Assembly (NCBI GenBank): GCA_025558095.1
Contig: JAIVFI010000027.1
Coordinates: forward strand, 62,001-126,000
Source: Hyaloraphidium curvatum
Taxonomy: Eukaryota; Monoblepharomycota; Hyaloraphidiomycetes; Hyaloraphidiales; Hyaloraphidiaceae
Length of the DNA stretch: 64,000 bases
Reading direction: 5' to 3'
The notes below the pieces were generated by a model that was not told where the DNA came from, made no database searches, and saw only the letters and a list, made by a program, of their open reading frames with translations. This document shows, piece after piece, positions 1-9,914 of the stretch. The number at the start of each line of letters is the position of its first letter. The first letter of the stretch is position 1. Both the position numbers and the translations under genes were made by a program.

Positions 1-162
1 GGAGGACAGTCAGCTGGACGGGCATTTGACTCATCCGAGGCGCACATCAATCCGGTGACGTGCATTCGCAAGTGGAAGCAGAAGTTGGCGGACGGCATCA
101 ACAACAGCTTTAGAAGGGGACTTCACGCCGGGCGTAAACCGAGTATTCCTCTCAAACCCCCT

Positions 163-2274
163 CTACGCCTTCCCCGCGCCCTTCCACGACAGCAGCCCAT
201 CCGCGTCCACGCTGCACCTCTCCTCGATCACCGCCTCCACCCTCTCCCTGAGCCCCACCTTCCCCCTCCCGAAACCCTCGGGCACCCTGTCGCCGAACGG
301 CCTCCGCGTCGCGAGCAGCACGTCCCGCGCCCGCTCCATCGACTTGCGGTCCGCGCGGTTGAAGTACGGGTTCTCGGTGGGCGGGGTGCCCCAGTTCAGG
401 AGGAACCTGCACCGCGCGGGGACGGTCAGCGGAGGGCCGGGCGGGCGGCACGGGCAACGCACCAGTCGACCACCTCCTCCTTGCGGAACGCGTACTCGGG
501 CGCGTCCTTGAAATCCCCCTTGACCACCGCCTCCACGTCCCGCTCCCTCGGCAGAGCGCAGACGAACCGGTGCGGGTACTCGAAGTAGGTCCGCTCCGTC
601 CGGAGCTTGAGCTCGGTGTAGCGCCTGGGCTTGCCCGCCGGGGTGAAGTAGGTCTGCTCGACGTACTTGTCCGTGATGGTGTCGATGGCGCTCAGGGGCG
701 GGGTCCAGGCGGGGTCGGGCTGCTTGGTGATGAGGACGGCGGTGACGCCGGTGGCGAGGTCGGGGGAGTTGTTCTCAAAGTCCTGTGGGCACCGGCCACC
801 CAGTTGCTGTTAACGGCAGCGCGTGCAGACGGAGTCCGGGAGGTACCCACGACGAACTCCCTGCAAAGCCTGAACTCCATCCCAAACACCTCCGCGACGT
901 CCATCTGCTCCCCCTTCCTCGCCGCCCTCAGGGACACCTTCATCGCCGTCGGCGACATCTTCTCCAGCGTCGCCAGCGTCTCGAGCGCGAACGGGGAGCC
1001 GTCCTTGCTCAGACGCTGGAGGATCTCCTCGACGGTGTTGGCGGAGAAGCACGAGTCGATGGTGCGGCGGGCGTCGCCCGAGAGGGACCACGAGAGCCAC
1101 TGCTCCTTGGTCGGCGCCTCGGCTTCCCGAAAGACGGGGCGTCAGCATCGAGCACCGGGGTAGCGGAACGGCCCACCCACCGGCAAACTCCTCCACCACG
1201 CTCTCGACGACCCCGAGGTTGCCCTCCACCTCCCCCAACCTCCTCACCAGCGCCTCCACCCTCGCGCTCGGCACGTAGTGCGTCGCGATGCCCGCGAACA
1301 GGCACTCGATCCCCTTGAGGCGCTTCCCGGTGAGCCCGAGGTAGGTCCCGATCTCGCCGTCCAGGCGCGGGAGGAAGAAGGAGCCGCCGACGTCGGGGAA
1401 GAAGCCGATGGCGGTTTCGGGCATGGCGAAGAGGGTGCGCTCGGTGGCGATGCGGATGGGGGCGTGGACCGAGAGGCCGACGCCACCGCCCACTGTGGGT
1501 TAGGGGCAGGAGCGAGTGAATGGCGGACCAGCGCTCAATCCGACAGCGAAACCCACTTGTGATCCCGTCCATGATGGAAATCACCGGGGTCTCGATGGTC
1601 GCGATCATGTGGTCGAGGATGTATTCCTCGTCGAAGAAGGCGAGCGCCGAGGCCAGGTCGCCCTTCTGGGCGTCGAGCACGACGGTCTTGATGTCGCCGC
1701 CGGCGCAGAAGGCGCGGGCGTCGGGGGCCGAGCAGATGATGATGGTCTTGGCGAGGTCCTGCTGGTTCCATTCCTGGAAGGCGATCGGCGTCAGTGATCT
1801 TCCCCCCAAAATGGGCAGGCAAGGAGGTAGGCGATGGGAGGGAACGCGTCGAAACACCATTCTGGCGGCCCGAAACACGCCATCGACCCCTCCCAGTCCT
1901 CCCCCCACCCCCGAAATGATACCCACGCCGATGAACTTTGCCATCTCGGTGCACATGCCGGTGGACAGCGCGTTCAGCGCCTTCGGCCTGTTGAGGATGA
2001 GCAGGCGCGCCGAGCCCAGCTTGCGCGCCACGACCTCCGGGTCCGTCGGCAGCACGTGCAGCGGTGAGGGCACGTCCTGCGCGGCGGCGGGCGAGGCGTG
2101 GAACATGCGGGACTGGGCGGCGGCGGGCGCGGGGGCGGGCGGGAGGTGCGCGGCTAGCGCGCGCAGGCGGCGGGCGGGCGGCGCGGGCGGCGCGGGCATC
2201 GCGGCCCCGCGGAGGCGCCCGGCGAGTGACGCGGCGCGGACGCGCGGAACCCCGAGGGACGCCGCGCGGATCAT
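163..2274 (-). CDS. 3-hydroxyisobutyryl-CoA hydrolase-like protein / mitoribosomal mS47 homologue
   Basis: Six exons read as 2274-1927, 1773-1557, 1492-1181, 1122-851, 782-463 and 406-163, all joining in frame; introns are 56-153 nt with GTGGGT or GTGCGT donors. The N-terminus ([12 protein letters not shown]) is Arg/Ala-rich like a mitochondrial presequence. The crotonase fold is clear: FCAGGDIK, then DGITMGGGVGLS spanning the second intron, then [18 protein letters not shown] enzymes hydrolyse 3-hydroxyisobutyryl-CoA in valine breakdown. The long C-terminal tail with a [12 protein letters not shown] segment and a final basic-acidic helix matches what I recall of fungal mitochondrial forms, one of which (yeast Ehd3) is ribosomal protein mS47, so either role is possible. 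It is divergent from the GFA gene with 143 bp between the starts. Confidence 0.88.
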
Positions 2275-2417
2275 CTGCCGCCCTGCGGAATACAGCGGCC
2301 CGGCTTGAAGCGACCAAACCCTTGGCGGTAAACAATCTCAAACAACGGCACGGCGCGTCGAGCTATCCAGCTTCCAAACCCAAAAGCTTGACGGGCCAAG
2401 CTCTCCAGCTACAAGCC
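2275..2417. promoter_or_regulatory. Shared divergent promoter region (mS47-like / GFA)
   Basis: This 143-bp gap separates two divergent start codons and must hold both promoters. No TATA box or repeated operator is obvious. It is inferred from gene layout only. Confidence 0.4.
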
Positions 2418-2858
2418 ATGCCCTCCATGGACGTCGACGGCTCCTGTCTGTGCGGCCGAATCACCTACCGCGCCCGCATCGACCCCACGCGCGTGCAGCT
2501 CTGCCACTGCACGCAGTGCCAGGCCTCGGGCGACACCTACCGCGCCGTCGTGCCCGTCCCCACCCCGGACTTTACCCTCCTTACGGGGACCACCAAAATC
2601 TACGTCAAAACCTCCGAATCGGGCTCCCGCCGCGCCCTGCACTTCTGCCCCGAGTGCGGGTGCCAGATCTACGGAGCCGCTGCAGAGGGCCCGAGCGCCG
2701 TCTACAGTCTGCGGATCGGGACCGTCGCGCAGAGGGCGCTGCTCCCGGCGCCGACTAGGCAGATATGGTGCCGGAGCGCGCTGCCGTGGAGCTTGGTCGC
2801 GGGGGTGACGCGGCACGAGCGGCAGCCCGAGGACGTGCTGGGGGCGCCGAAAGCCTGA
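2418..2858 (+). CDS. GFA (glutathione-dependent formaldehyde-activating type) domain protein
   Basis: Intronless, 146 aa, from the ATG that opens MPSMDVDGSCLCGRITY. The zinc-ligand pattern of GFA/CENP-V domains is complete: CLCG near residue 10, CHCTQCQ near 33-39 and CPECGC near 79-84. Family members bind two zinc ions in a small Mss4-like fold; a few act in formaldehyde-glutathione chemistry, but for most fungal members the substrate is unknown. No signal peptide is seen, so it is probably cytosolic. The family is clear, the substrate is not. Confidence 0.85.
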   Translation: MPSMDVDGSCLCGRITYRARIDPTRVQLCHCTQCQASGDTYRAVVPVPTPDFTLLTGTTKIYVKTSESGSRRALHFCPECGCQIYGAAAEGPSAVYSLRIGTVAQRALLPAPTRQIWCRSALPWSLVAGVTRHERQPEDVLGAPKA

Positions 2859-2955
2859 ACGCCCAATGTGTTTTGTTGTCTCGAAGGCTAACACTGAAGA
2901 TGACCCCGTGCTACTGCTCCGCGCCCTCCACCCTTTTTCGACCCCTGGAACCTGC

Positions 2956-4854
2956 TCACCTGCGCCCGGGCCCGCGCCTGTTGTCCAGGGGCCCGTCGCG
3001 GCGCTCGGCCATCACGGCCGTGGCGACGCCGGCGGCGGCGCTTCCGGTCGCGGCGGTGACGGCGGCTATGGAACGAACGCGCGTGAGCTTCCGATCCCCG
3101 CACCCCGCGCGACCGACTTGACGCACCGGCTCCGGCGAGGTGGTTGTTCTGCCCGGGGGTCACCGCGGCCACGACGGCCGCCTTCCCGACCACGCCCATC
3201 CCGTCCTTCTGCTGCGGCGGCGGGGCGGCGGCGGGCGGCGCGCCGACGGTCGGCGGGTTCCACTGCGTCACGGGGGGATTGACCGTCGTGTTGACGTAGA
3301 AGGTCTTGCCCGAGGCGGCGTCCACCTGCGCGATCCAGCCGGGGGGCAGCTGCGGCGCGGGGGCTGCGAGGAAGGGGATGGGGTTAGCGTGGGACAAGGG
3401 GTGTGACAGGGCATGATTGGGCTCACCGGCGACGGGGGCGGGGCCGGGCTGTGCGACCGCAGAGACCACGGCCGCGGTGGCGAGCGGGGACGGGCCGCCG
3501 GGGGTGGCCGCGGCGACTTTGTGCGGGGAGCACGGTCAGCGTGCGAAGCAGGAGCTACGAGCGTCGAGACCTACCGACGGCAGCAGTTGCAACCGGGGGC
3601 GGTCCTCCGGGGCCGGCAACGGCGGCTTCAGAAGAGCACGATCAGCACGCAACCCGACCACACTGCCCGAGGGGGCTTACCGGCAACCGCGACGGGGTGG
3701 TCGATCCCGGGCCCGCCGGGGCCGGGGTTGGCGATGTTGCTGACCACGGCCGCGGTCGCAACGGGGTGCTCGATCCCTCCGGGCTGGGCTGCGGCGGCGA
3801 CTAAGTGCGGCGAGCACGATCAGCGCAGGGAGCAAGAGAGAGAGATAGGAGGGAAAAGCAACAGGATCAGCGCTACGAACCCGGAGCGAGAGCGAAGCAT
3901 CGAGACCCACCGACGGCAGCCGTGGCGACCGGAGGAGGACCACCGGGCGTAGCGGCGGCAACAACCGCGGCGGTGGCGACCGGAGGCGGGCCACCAGGGG
4001 CCGCGACGGCAGCTTCAAGCAACAAGCACGATAAGCTTCGGATCAACGGCGCCGAGCACCGAAACCCACCGACGGCGACGGGGTTAACCGCAACAGGGGC
4101 GCTGGCCGGGGTGTTGGTGTGCACGGCGGCGGACTGTCCCTCCTCGGCGGCGCCGCGCTGGTCGTGCGAGAGCTGGTCCACGGCGACGGCGATGGCGATT
4201 ATCAGGTGCTCGTCGTAGTCGACGCCGGGCGAGATCTCGATGGTGTCTGCGCAGGGAGGATCAGGGAAGGTCGGCCAAGTGGGAGAGGGGCGGGGCCCAC
4301 AGTGGTCGACGAGGGCGATCCACTTCTTGGTGACCTCGGCGATCTGCTTCCTGCCGGGGCCGACGATGGTGTACTCGTGGTCTGGCAGGCGAATGCCGCA
4401 TCAGCGACCGATCCCTCGCGGGCGATCAGCGCGGGCGCCCACCGAGGATGTTCCCGCGGACCTCGAGGTCGGGCTTCCCACCGCGCATCTTGACCTCGTA
4501 CTCGTCGCGCACGACGTTGACCAGGTCCTTCTTGATGGTGCAGAAGGGCTCGCCCTTGCCGCCGGGGCGCTCGATGTCCATGGCCTGGCGCACCGAGACG
4601 GCCTTGCCCTGCATCTGGAGCAGCGCGGCGCCCTGCGGGGTCTCCATGACGAGGGTGTTGCGGAGGGTGATGGCCTTGCCGTCGATCTTGTAGGCCTTGC
4701 GGCCGACACCGTTCTCGATCCAGAAGTCGTCGCTGGTGGCGTCGGAGGGTAGCGGGGGGTGATCCGGGGCCGAAGGGTCGCTGGTCAGGCCCGTGCGGGC
4801 GATGGGTAGAGTCCACATGGCTGCTTACCCGATGGAGACCATGTTCTGCCTCAT
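2956..4854 (-). CDS. LURP-one-related (LOR) domain protein with Ala/Pro repeat linker and C-terminal WW domain
   Basis: Ten exons read as 4854-4829, 4780-4443, 4381-4301, 4246-4070, 4012-3911, 3800-3681, 3625-3575, 3516-3427, 3363-3127 and 3065-2956, giving 443 aa with every junction in frame. Residues 1 to about 195 form a LOR/tubby-C-like domain: MRQNMVSIG, DDFWIENGVGRKAYKIDGK, HEYTIVGPGRKQIAEVTKKW and DYDEHLIIAIAVAVDQ. A linker of repeated APGGPPPVATAAVV units follows, one or two per exon. A WW domain (LPPGWIAQVDAASGKTFYVN, closing in TQWNPP) comes next, then an Ala-rich tail. LOR proteins share the scramblase-like fold; WW domains bind proline-rich ligands. A membrane or adaptor role is only a guess. 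The start is the first ATG before a GTAAGC donor. Confidence 0.8.
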
Positions 4855-5503
4855 CTGGAGGGCGGCGAGCGGGATCAGCTCCGCGGGAGGCAGGAAACGG
4901 GCGGCGCGCGACGGACCTTGAACCGCCTGTCGCCGACCTGCCCGCCGGGGCCGCCGCCGAGGGGACCATCGCGCCTGTCGCCGAGACCCATTTCGCGTGG
5001 AATGCAGGTGTGGAGGGGCGGTAGTTGGTGTCGGGGTTTGCGGGCGGCGCGAGGACCCCGAGCTCGTGGTCCCTGCTTATATGGGAGGCGGTCGGACGAA
5101 GGACCCTGATGCCGACCTCCGACAACGAGGGGATTCGGCCGTCGATGGCGACTGAGGACCGGCAAACGTGCTCCATGATTTGCATTGAATGAGAAGGGGA
5201 CCCATGCGGTGCACGGTAGCTCTTGCATGTCGCTCCCTGCGTTGCTGCCAAGGCCAGGGACAAGGCCAGGGACCATGGGGATGAATGACAGCGACAACGG
5301 CGCGAATCCCTCCACTGCGATGAGCAGAAGAGCTTTTGAGCAGCTCGTCACGGCAGGAAAGGTTTTGATGGATTTGCATGCAAAACGCGGGCAGCCGGAC
5401 GAGGCTGCGTGAGGCGGCCTTGGAGTGGCGAGCGGAGCGCGGTGCTGTGCCCAAGCAAGTCCCACGACTGGCTTCCCGGAATCTGCAGCTTCGACGGGCC
5501 GAT
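4855..5503. other. Intergenic region between divergent genes
   Basis: About 650 bp with no supported gene. It contains a short imperfect direct repeat of CCAGGGAC type near 5250-5280. An open frame on the plus strand extends up to 5378, but its extra 42 residues look non-conserved. Promoters of both flanking genes should lie here. Confidence 0.4.
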
Positions 5504-6793
5504 ATGGCGGCCGAGGACTGCCAGGGCTCCGCGGCTGCCGACGGGACCGCGACTCCGTGCGCCGCGGAGCGCGAACGCCGGCCGACGCTGCCGGTCGAAC
5601 TGCTGGAAGCCGTTGTTTCTGCGCTCGCCGAGTCGGGCGCCGGCGCGAAATCGGCCCTCGCTGCCTTCGCCTTGGCTTCGAGATTGTGCCGCGACATTGC
5701 CTTGCCGGTGCTGCTCCGCGATTTGGACCTGACAGCGACGGGCGGGTTCCGCGACGAACGCAAGGTGTGGGCCTTTCTGGGCGACGATCCGTCGACCGCC
5801 GCCACGCCTTCCGCGAAGTGGCCCTACGGATTTCTGCTGGACCCCTGCCTCGAAACACCGCCTCCGGTCGAGGGCGCCGGCAAGTTCGCCCTTGTTCGAA
5901 AGATCCGTCTCGAGGGCATCGGATACCGTCCCTCGCGCCAGCGCGTGCTCTGGCGATGCGCGCCCTTTCTCGAGCGCATTACCTACCTGGCGGAACACAA
6001 CGACCGGCACGGGGCGGTCGAGGCGCTGGTCCGGGTATGCAGGCACGCGCCGCGCCTCCGCGTTCTGGAGACGCGCGTCGAACACGCAAATTGGGCCTAC
6101 ATTCACCCGGACAGCTCGGTTCGGTTCCCCATGGGCAACTCTGAACACGCTATTCTGCGTCTCTCGGAGCCCCAGCCCGAGCTGGACGTCTCTCGACCGT
6201 CAGCCAAGGTGTGGTTCCATCGCACCGAGATTCCGTTCTACGAATACGCCTCGCCGGACGGAGATTACCTCTGGCGAACGACCGCCGACCCTTCTCTCGC
6301 TGGCGACGATTGTTTGCTCGTTCCCCGCCCCGCCTTCCCCGTCCCCCACGGCATTCCGGGCCTCACCGTCACCAACTTCTGCCTCGCGTCGCAGGAGGGC
6401 GACCCGTCAATGTTCCCGGGCCTATTGGACAAGCTATTCGGCCTCATGCCGAAGCTCAAACGGCTCATGATCGCGGGACCCTCGGCCGCCAGCCTGCTCC
6501 CGACCGCCTCCTTCCCTCCCACGCTCCGGGTCCTCGCCCTGACCTACATCCACCCCTCCATCCCGCCCTCGCTGTTCTCTTCCCTCCGCGCGCGCCTCGC
6601 GGAGTCGAACCTCAAGCTGCTGATCGTCGACGTGTCGGCGCCGGTCTGGAAGGACGAGATGGGGAGGGCCGAGCGGGAGTTTTGGAAGTCGGTGCCCAAC
6701 GTGCTGCTCGGGGCGACGGGCGGGACGAGGATGGTGTTCGGATTGGAGGCCCAGGGCCTGCCATGGCCGCCGTCTGCGGTGTACACGGAATGA
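5504..6793 (+). CDS. F-box-like protein
   Basis: Intronless, 429 aa from ATG 5504; an in-frame ATG at 5378 would add 42 residues. Residues about 24-72 resemble an F-box: LPVELLEAVVSALAESG, then SALAAFALASRLCRDIALPV. The remaining 350 residues are leucine-rich without sharp repeats, including LMPKLKRLMIAGPSAASLLP and LRVLALTYIH, which fits the loose LRR-like C-termini of fungal F-box proteins. Such proteins usually bring substrates to an SCF ubiquitin ligase through Skp1; the target here is unknown. Its stop lies 17 bp from the proposed stop of the convergent DUF4470 gene. Confidence 0.6.
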   Translation: MAAEDCQGSAAADGTATPCAAERERRPTLPVELLEAVVSALAESGAGAKSALAAFALASRLCRDIALPVLLRDLDLTATGGFRDERKVWAFLGDDPSTAATPSAKWPYGFLLDPCLETPPPVEGAGKFALVRKIRLEGIGYRPSRQRVLWRCAPFLERITYLAEHNDRHGAVEALVRVCRHAPRLRVLETRVEHANWAYIHPDSSVRFPMGNSEHAILRLSEPQPELDVSRPSAKVWFHRTEIPFYEYASPDGDYLWRTTADPSLAGDDCLLVPRPAFPVPHGIPGLTVTNFCLASQEGDPSMFPGLLDKLFGLMPKLKRLMIAGPSAASLLPTASFPPTLRVLALTYIHPSIPPSLFSSLRARLAESNLKLLIVDVSAPVWKDEMGRAEREFWKSVPNVLLGATGGTRMVFGLEAQGLPWPPSAVYTE

Positions 6794-6810
6794 TACCTCC
6801 CCTTCCATCA

Positions 6811-9769
6811 TTACGCATCCAGGAGCCAATCCAGGAGCGACGGGTAGGCATCGCGCCTGGCACCGAGCCCTGCCATCTTCCCCGAAAGCGTCCAGCTGGT
6901 CCGTACGCACAAAGCACACGGACCACCCCTCCCTCCGCATCTTCTTCATCTCCTCCTCGTCGATCCACACCTTGGCGATCCGGCTGACCGCATCCCACTC
7001 GTACGCGCTGACGAGCTGTAACAGCTCGCCCTTGGTGTAGTCCCGCGGGAGCACGATTTCGTCGCGGATCTTGGCGGGCGGCCCCACCGCACGGGCGTTC
7101 CAGAACAGGATCCCAAGCACCTCGGCCCTGGGATTGTGGTGGCTGCCGAAGCCGGCCCGCATGATCTCCCACGCCGTGGTGGGCATGAACGTGGCGTCCA
7201 GCCCCATGCGCAGCTCGATGGGCCGCATCTCGGTCCCGCGCAGGTTGACGGGAAGCCCCAATGCGGGGATCCAGCTAGCGGCCGCGGCGCGGATGTCGGC
7301 CCGGAAAGGGGTCAGATCGAAGCTGCGCGCTGGCACGGGGTCCGACAGCGACAGCGGCGTGGGGCTTTCTTCGGGCCAGCGAGCCTGCAGCTCGGTCCGC
7401 TGCCCCGCCGCCACGACGAGGTCGACGATCGGCACCAGCAAATGCTTCGGGTATCCGATCTCCAGCAGCCCTTCGACGGCGCGGAACCAAGCGTGGATCG
7501 AGTTGGGGCAGCACTCGCGGAAGCCCTGTCTGGACTCGCGCATCGGCGGCGCTAGGATCGAGAGGAGCAGACGGGACAGCCATGTCTTGACGTCCGCGGG
7601 GGATGCGAGGTCGGCGGGGGCGAGGGGGTCCAATGCGGCGTACTTCAAGTCGTCGTATAGTTCCCCGGAAAGATGGCGGGTGCCGAGCAGCTTCGGGTAC
7701 ATGGAGTCGTCCTGGATGAGCGTCGTGGCGTTCAGGGCGTGTGCGCGGCTTTTCCAGTAGCTGTTGTTGAGGAGCACGTTGTACCTGAAGTAAGCTTTGG
7801 GGTGTCGCTTGAGGGTGCGAGCTGCGCACAGGTGGGCCACAAGACTCGAGGTGTAGTCGGGAACCTGATTTGAAGGGGATCAGCGACATTTCGACTGCCA
7901 ACGACAGACAAGACCCACGTTGCTCATGAAGATCCGGTCGAAGGAAATGCCCCCGAGCCTGCACTGCTCCAGCGTCTGCGAAAGGTCTCCAAGGACAAAC
8001 GACACCCTCCAGACGTTGCGGCATGCCGACGCGGCCTCGGCGACCTGCTTGAACCAGTGCATTGCCCAACCGAGCAGCCCGTCCGCCCGATCTTCGGGCG
8101 GCGGCGCGACGATCTAGCACATGTAGAGGCTCCTGACCGCGCTGGCGGGGTTCCAATCGAGCCCCTTGTCCTCGATCTCGGATTCCCATAACACGGGGTT
8201 CGAGACCCAGTGCTTCAGCACGAGATCGAGGGCTTGCTGCCGCGCGGCTTCGACCGCAACGACATTGAACCCGTCCGTGTCGAGGAGGTCGAGGAGCGCG
8301 ATGTGGTACGTCTTGTCCAGCTCCCGTTTGATCAGGGAAATCGGCTCGATAAGCTCCTTCGGCTCGAAGCGCAAGAGGTTCCAAGTTGGAATCAGGAACC
8401 CGCTCATGGGCTTCTGCAGAACGCAGCGGAACTCGGCTCCGACGCCGGGGAGGTCCTCAGCGAGGCAGCTCACGTACATCGCCTCGGCGATGGACCCGAA
8501 CTTTCGCCGCCTTTTCTCCCTCCATCGTGTCCCCCGGAGCTGACGCAAAGAGCTTGTCGAAGAAGCTGGCCGGGAACTCGCTGAACCGTTCCTGGAACAA
8601 CTTGGCCTCGTGCTCGATGCCTTTCTGGCGCTGCGCCTCGTAGGCGATCTTGGCGGGGGCGCCCAAGTACGTGGTGTTGGTGACCACGCTGTGCTCACGC
8701 AGACCGTCTCGGCGGAACGGATCCGGGAACGGTCCGACCAGTAGTCCCAGAGCCTCGCCAGCTCATCCGAATTCCACATGGCCTCGTCCACGAACAAGCC
8801 CGTGTAATCTTCGAGTTCCTCGGTGTCCAGGCCCCGCACGTGCTGGATCAGGGCCACGAGCTGGTCGTAGATATGTCCGGGCATCACGGCCCCGACGAAG
8901 AGGTAGGAAGCCAGGGCCGCCAGGTTTTAAGGCTACGAGTTCGTCCCCCGGCTCGAGCCAGCCCAGACGGCGGAGAATCCTCAGCATGAGCGCGAGCCTT
9001 GCGAGGACGGGGTACTTCACGTCGTTGAGTACAAAGTGTACCTTAGGGTCCTCGTACGAGTCGGGATCCTCTACGAACCTTGACATGTCCAGCAGCGAGA
9101 GCAGCATGTGCCGCGCATCGTTGCAGCCGCCGAAAAACAGCTCGAACGGCTCTTCATCGGGGCCCGGCACGGGGCATCGAGATTCGGGATCGTCCGAGAA
9201 AGGGTCAAAGCCGCGAGGTTCTCCCTCGTCGCGGTTCGGGACCTTGAGGTCGTCGCCGGCAAAGGCCGAGAAAGCTCTGTCGTGGCCAACGGTGTAGAGC
9301 TCCCTGAAGGTAGTATCTTCTTGCAGTCGAAACCAGGGCTTATCGACCAGGAGTTTCCTCTGCAGTTCGGCCGGTTTGCCGGGAGACACCGATTCGAGAG
9401 CACGCGCGTCGGACGCGAGCTTGGATGCCTCCGCGCCAGAGAGGGAGGAAGCGAGGTCCAGGCAGGCCCGAAAGTCCCCGGAAAAGAACAGCGCTTTGGC
9501 CCAGCGCAACGCTTTCTTGGTCCTGAGCGGGGAGAGATCCTGCCCCGCTTTGCTTCCTCGTCAATGAGGTCTGCCACCTGTCGCGCAGTTTCAGCCGCTT
9601 CCTTGTACCGTCCGGACTCGAACAAGGCCGCAACCGCGTTGGAAAGGTACACCGCACTCGCGTTCCGGGCGAAGGCCTCGCGGTACTTTGCGAGGGCCTC
9701 CTCGAGGTGCCTCGCGGCGTAAAGCACGTTGCCCTCGGCCTTTAGCTTTTCCGCGGTCGTCGCCATCAT
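6811..9769 (-). pseudogene. TPR-DUF4470 protein, frame-broken
   Basis: The parts line up as one protein: N-terminal TPR helices (MMATTAEKLKAEGNVLYAAR, LSNAVAALFESGRYKEAAE), then a DUF4470 region (DPKVHFVLNDVKYPVLARL), a long helical middle, and a C-terminal block with FDRIFMSNV. One good intron is seen at 7918-7865. Reading through needs single-base frame changes near 9543-9546 (plus-strand CCCC), 8925-8928 (TTTT), 8724-8726 (GGG) and 8502-8504 (TTT), plus an in-frame TAG at 8114-8116. A further frame change near 6880 gives a plausible end (PSLLDWLLDA, stop 6811). DUF4470 proteins are of unknown function and common in fungi. It is a decaying gene or a gene hit by sequencing indels; similarity is kept on both sides of each break. 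Confidence 0.65.
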
Positions 9770-9914
9770 TTCATTCAGGAAACGGGAGGTTCTGCGCGTC
9801 TGATTCGGAAACGACGCGTGAGGGCGAAGGGATCGCGCAGCCCTTTCGCCGCGTCGAGTCGGTCATTCGTTGGAGGGCCACCGAGGTCGCAGGTAGCGAG
9901 CATGAGCTGCGAAT
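9770..9914. promoter_or_regulatory. Shared divergent promoter region (TPR-DUF4470 / PHD-JmjC)
   Basis: A 145-bp gap between two divergent start codons. No TATA or CCAAT element is evident; it is inferred from layout. Confidence 0.35.

Noticed and set aside
1-162. Possible further exon of the first minus-strand gene
   Set aside because: A stop codon closes the gene at 163 after a family-like C-terminus; no other gene is supported in the first 162 bp.
9485-9600. A 55-nt intron in the TPR region to explain the frame change
   Set aside because: The GTGGCA donor at phase 0 leads to the wrong frame; a phase-2 GTACAA donor would delete a conserved TPR helix.
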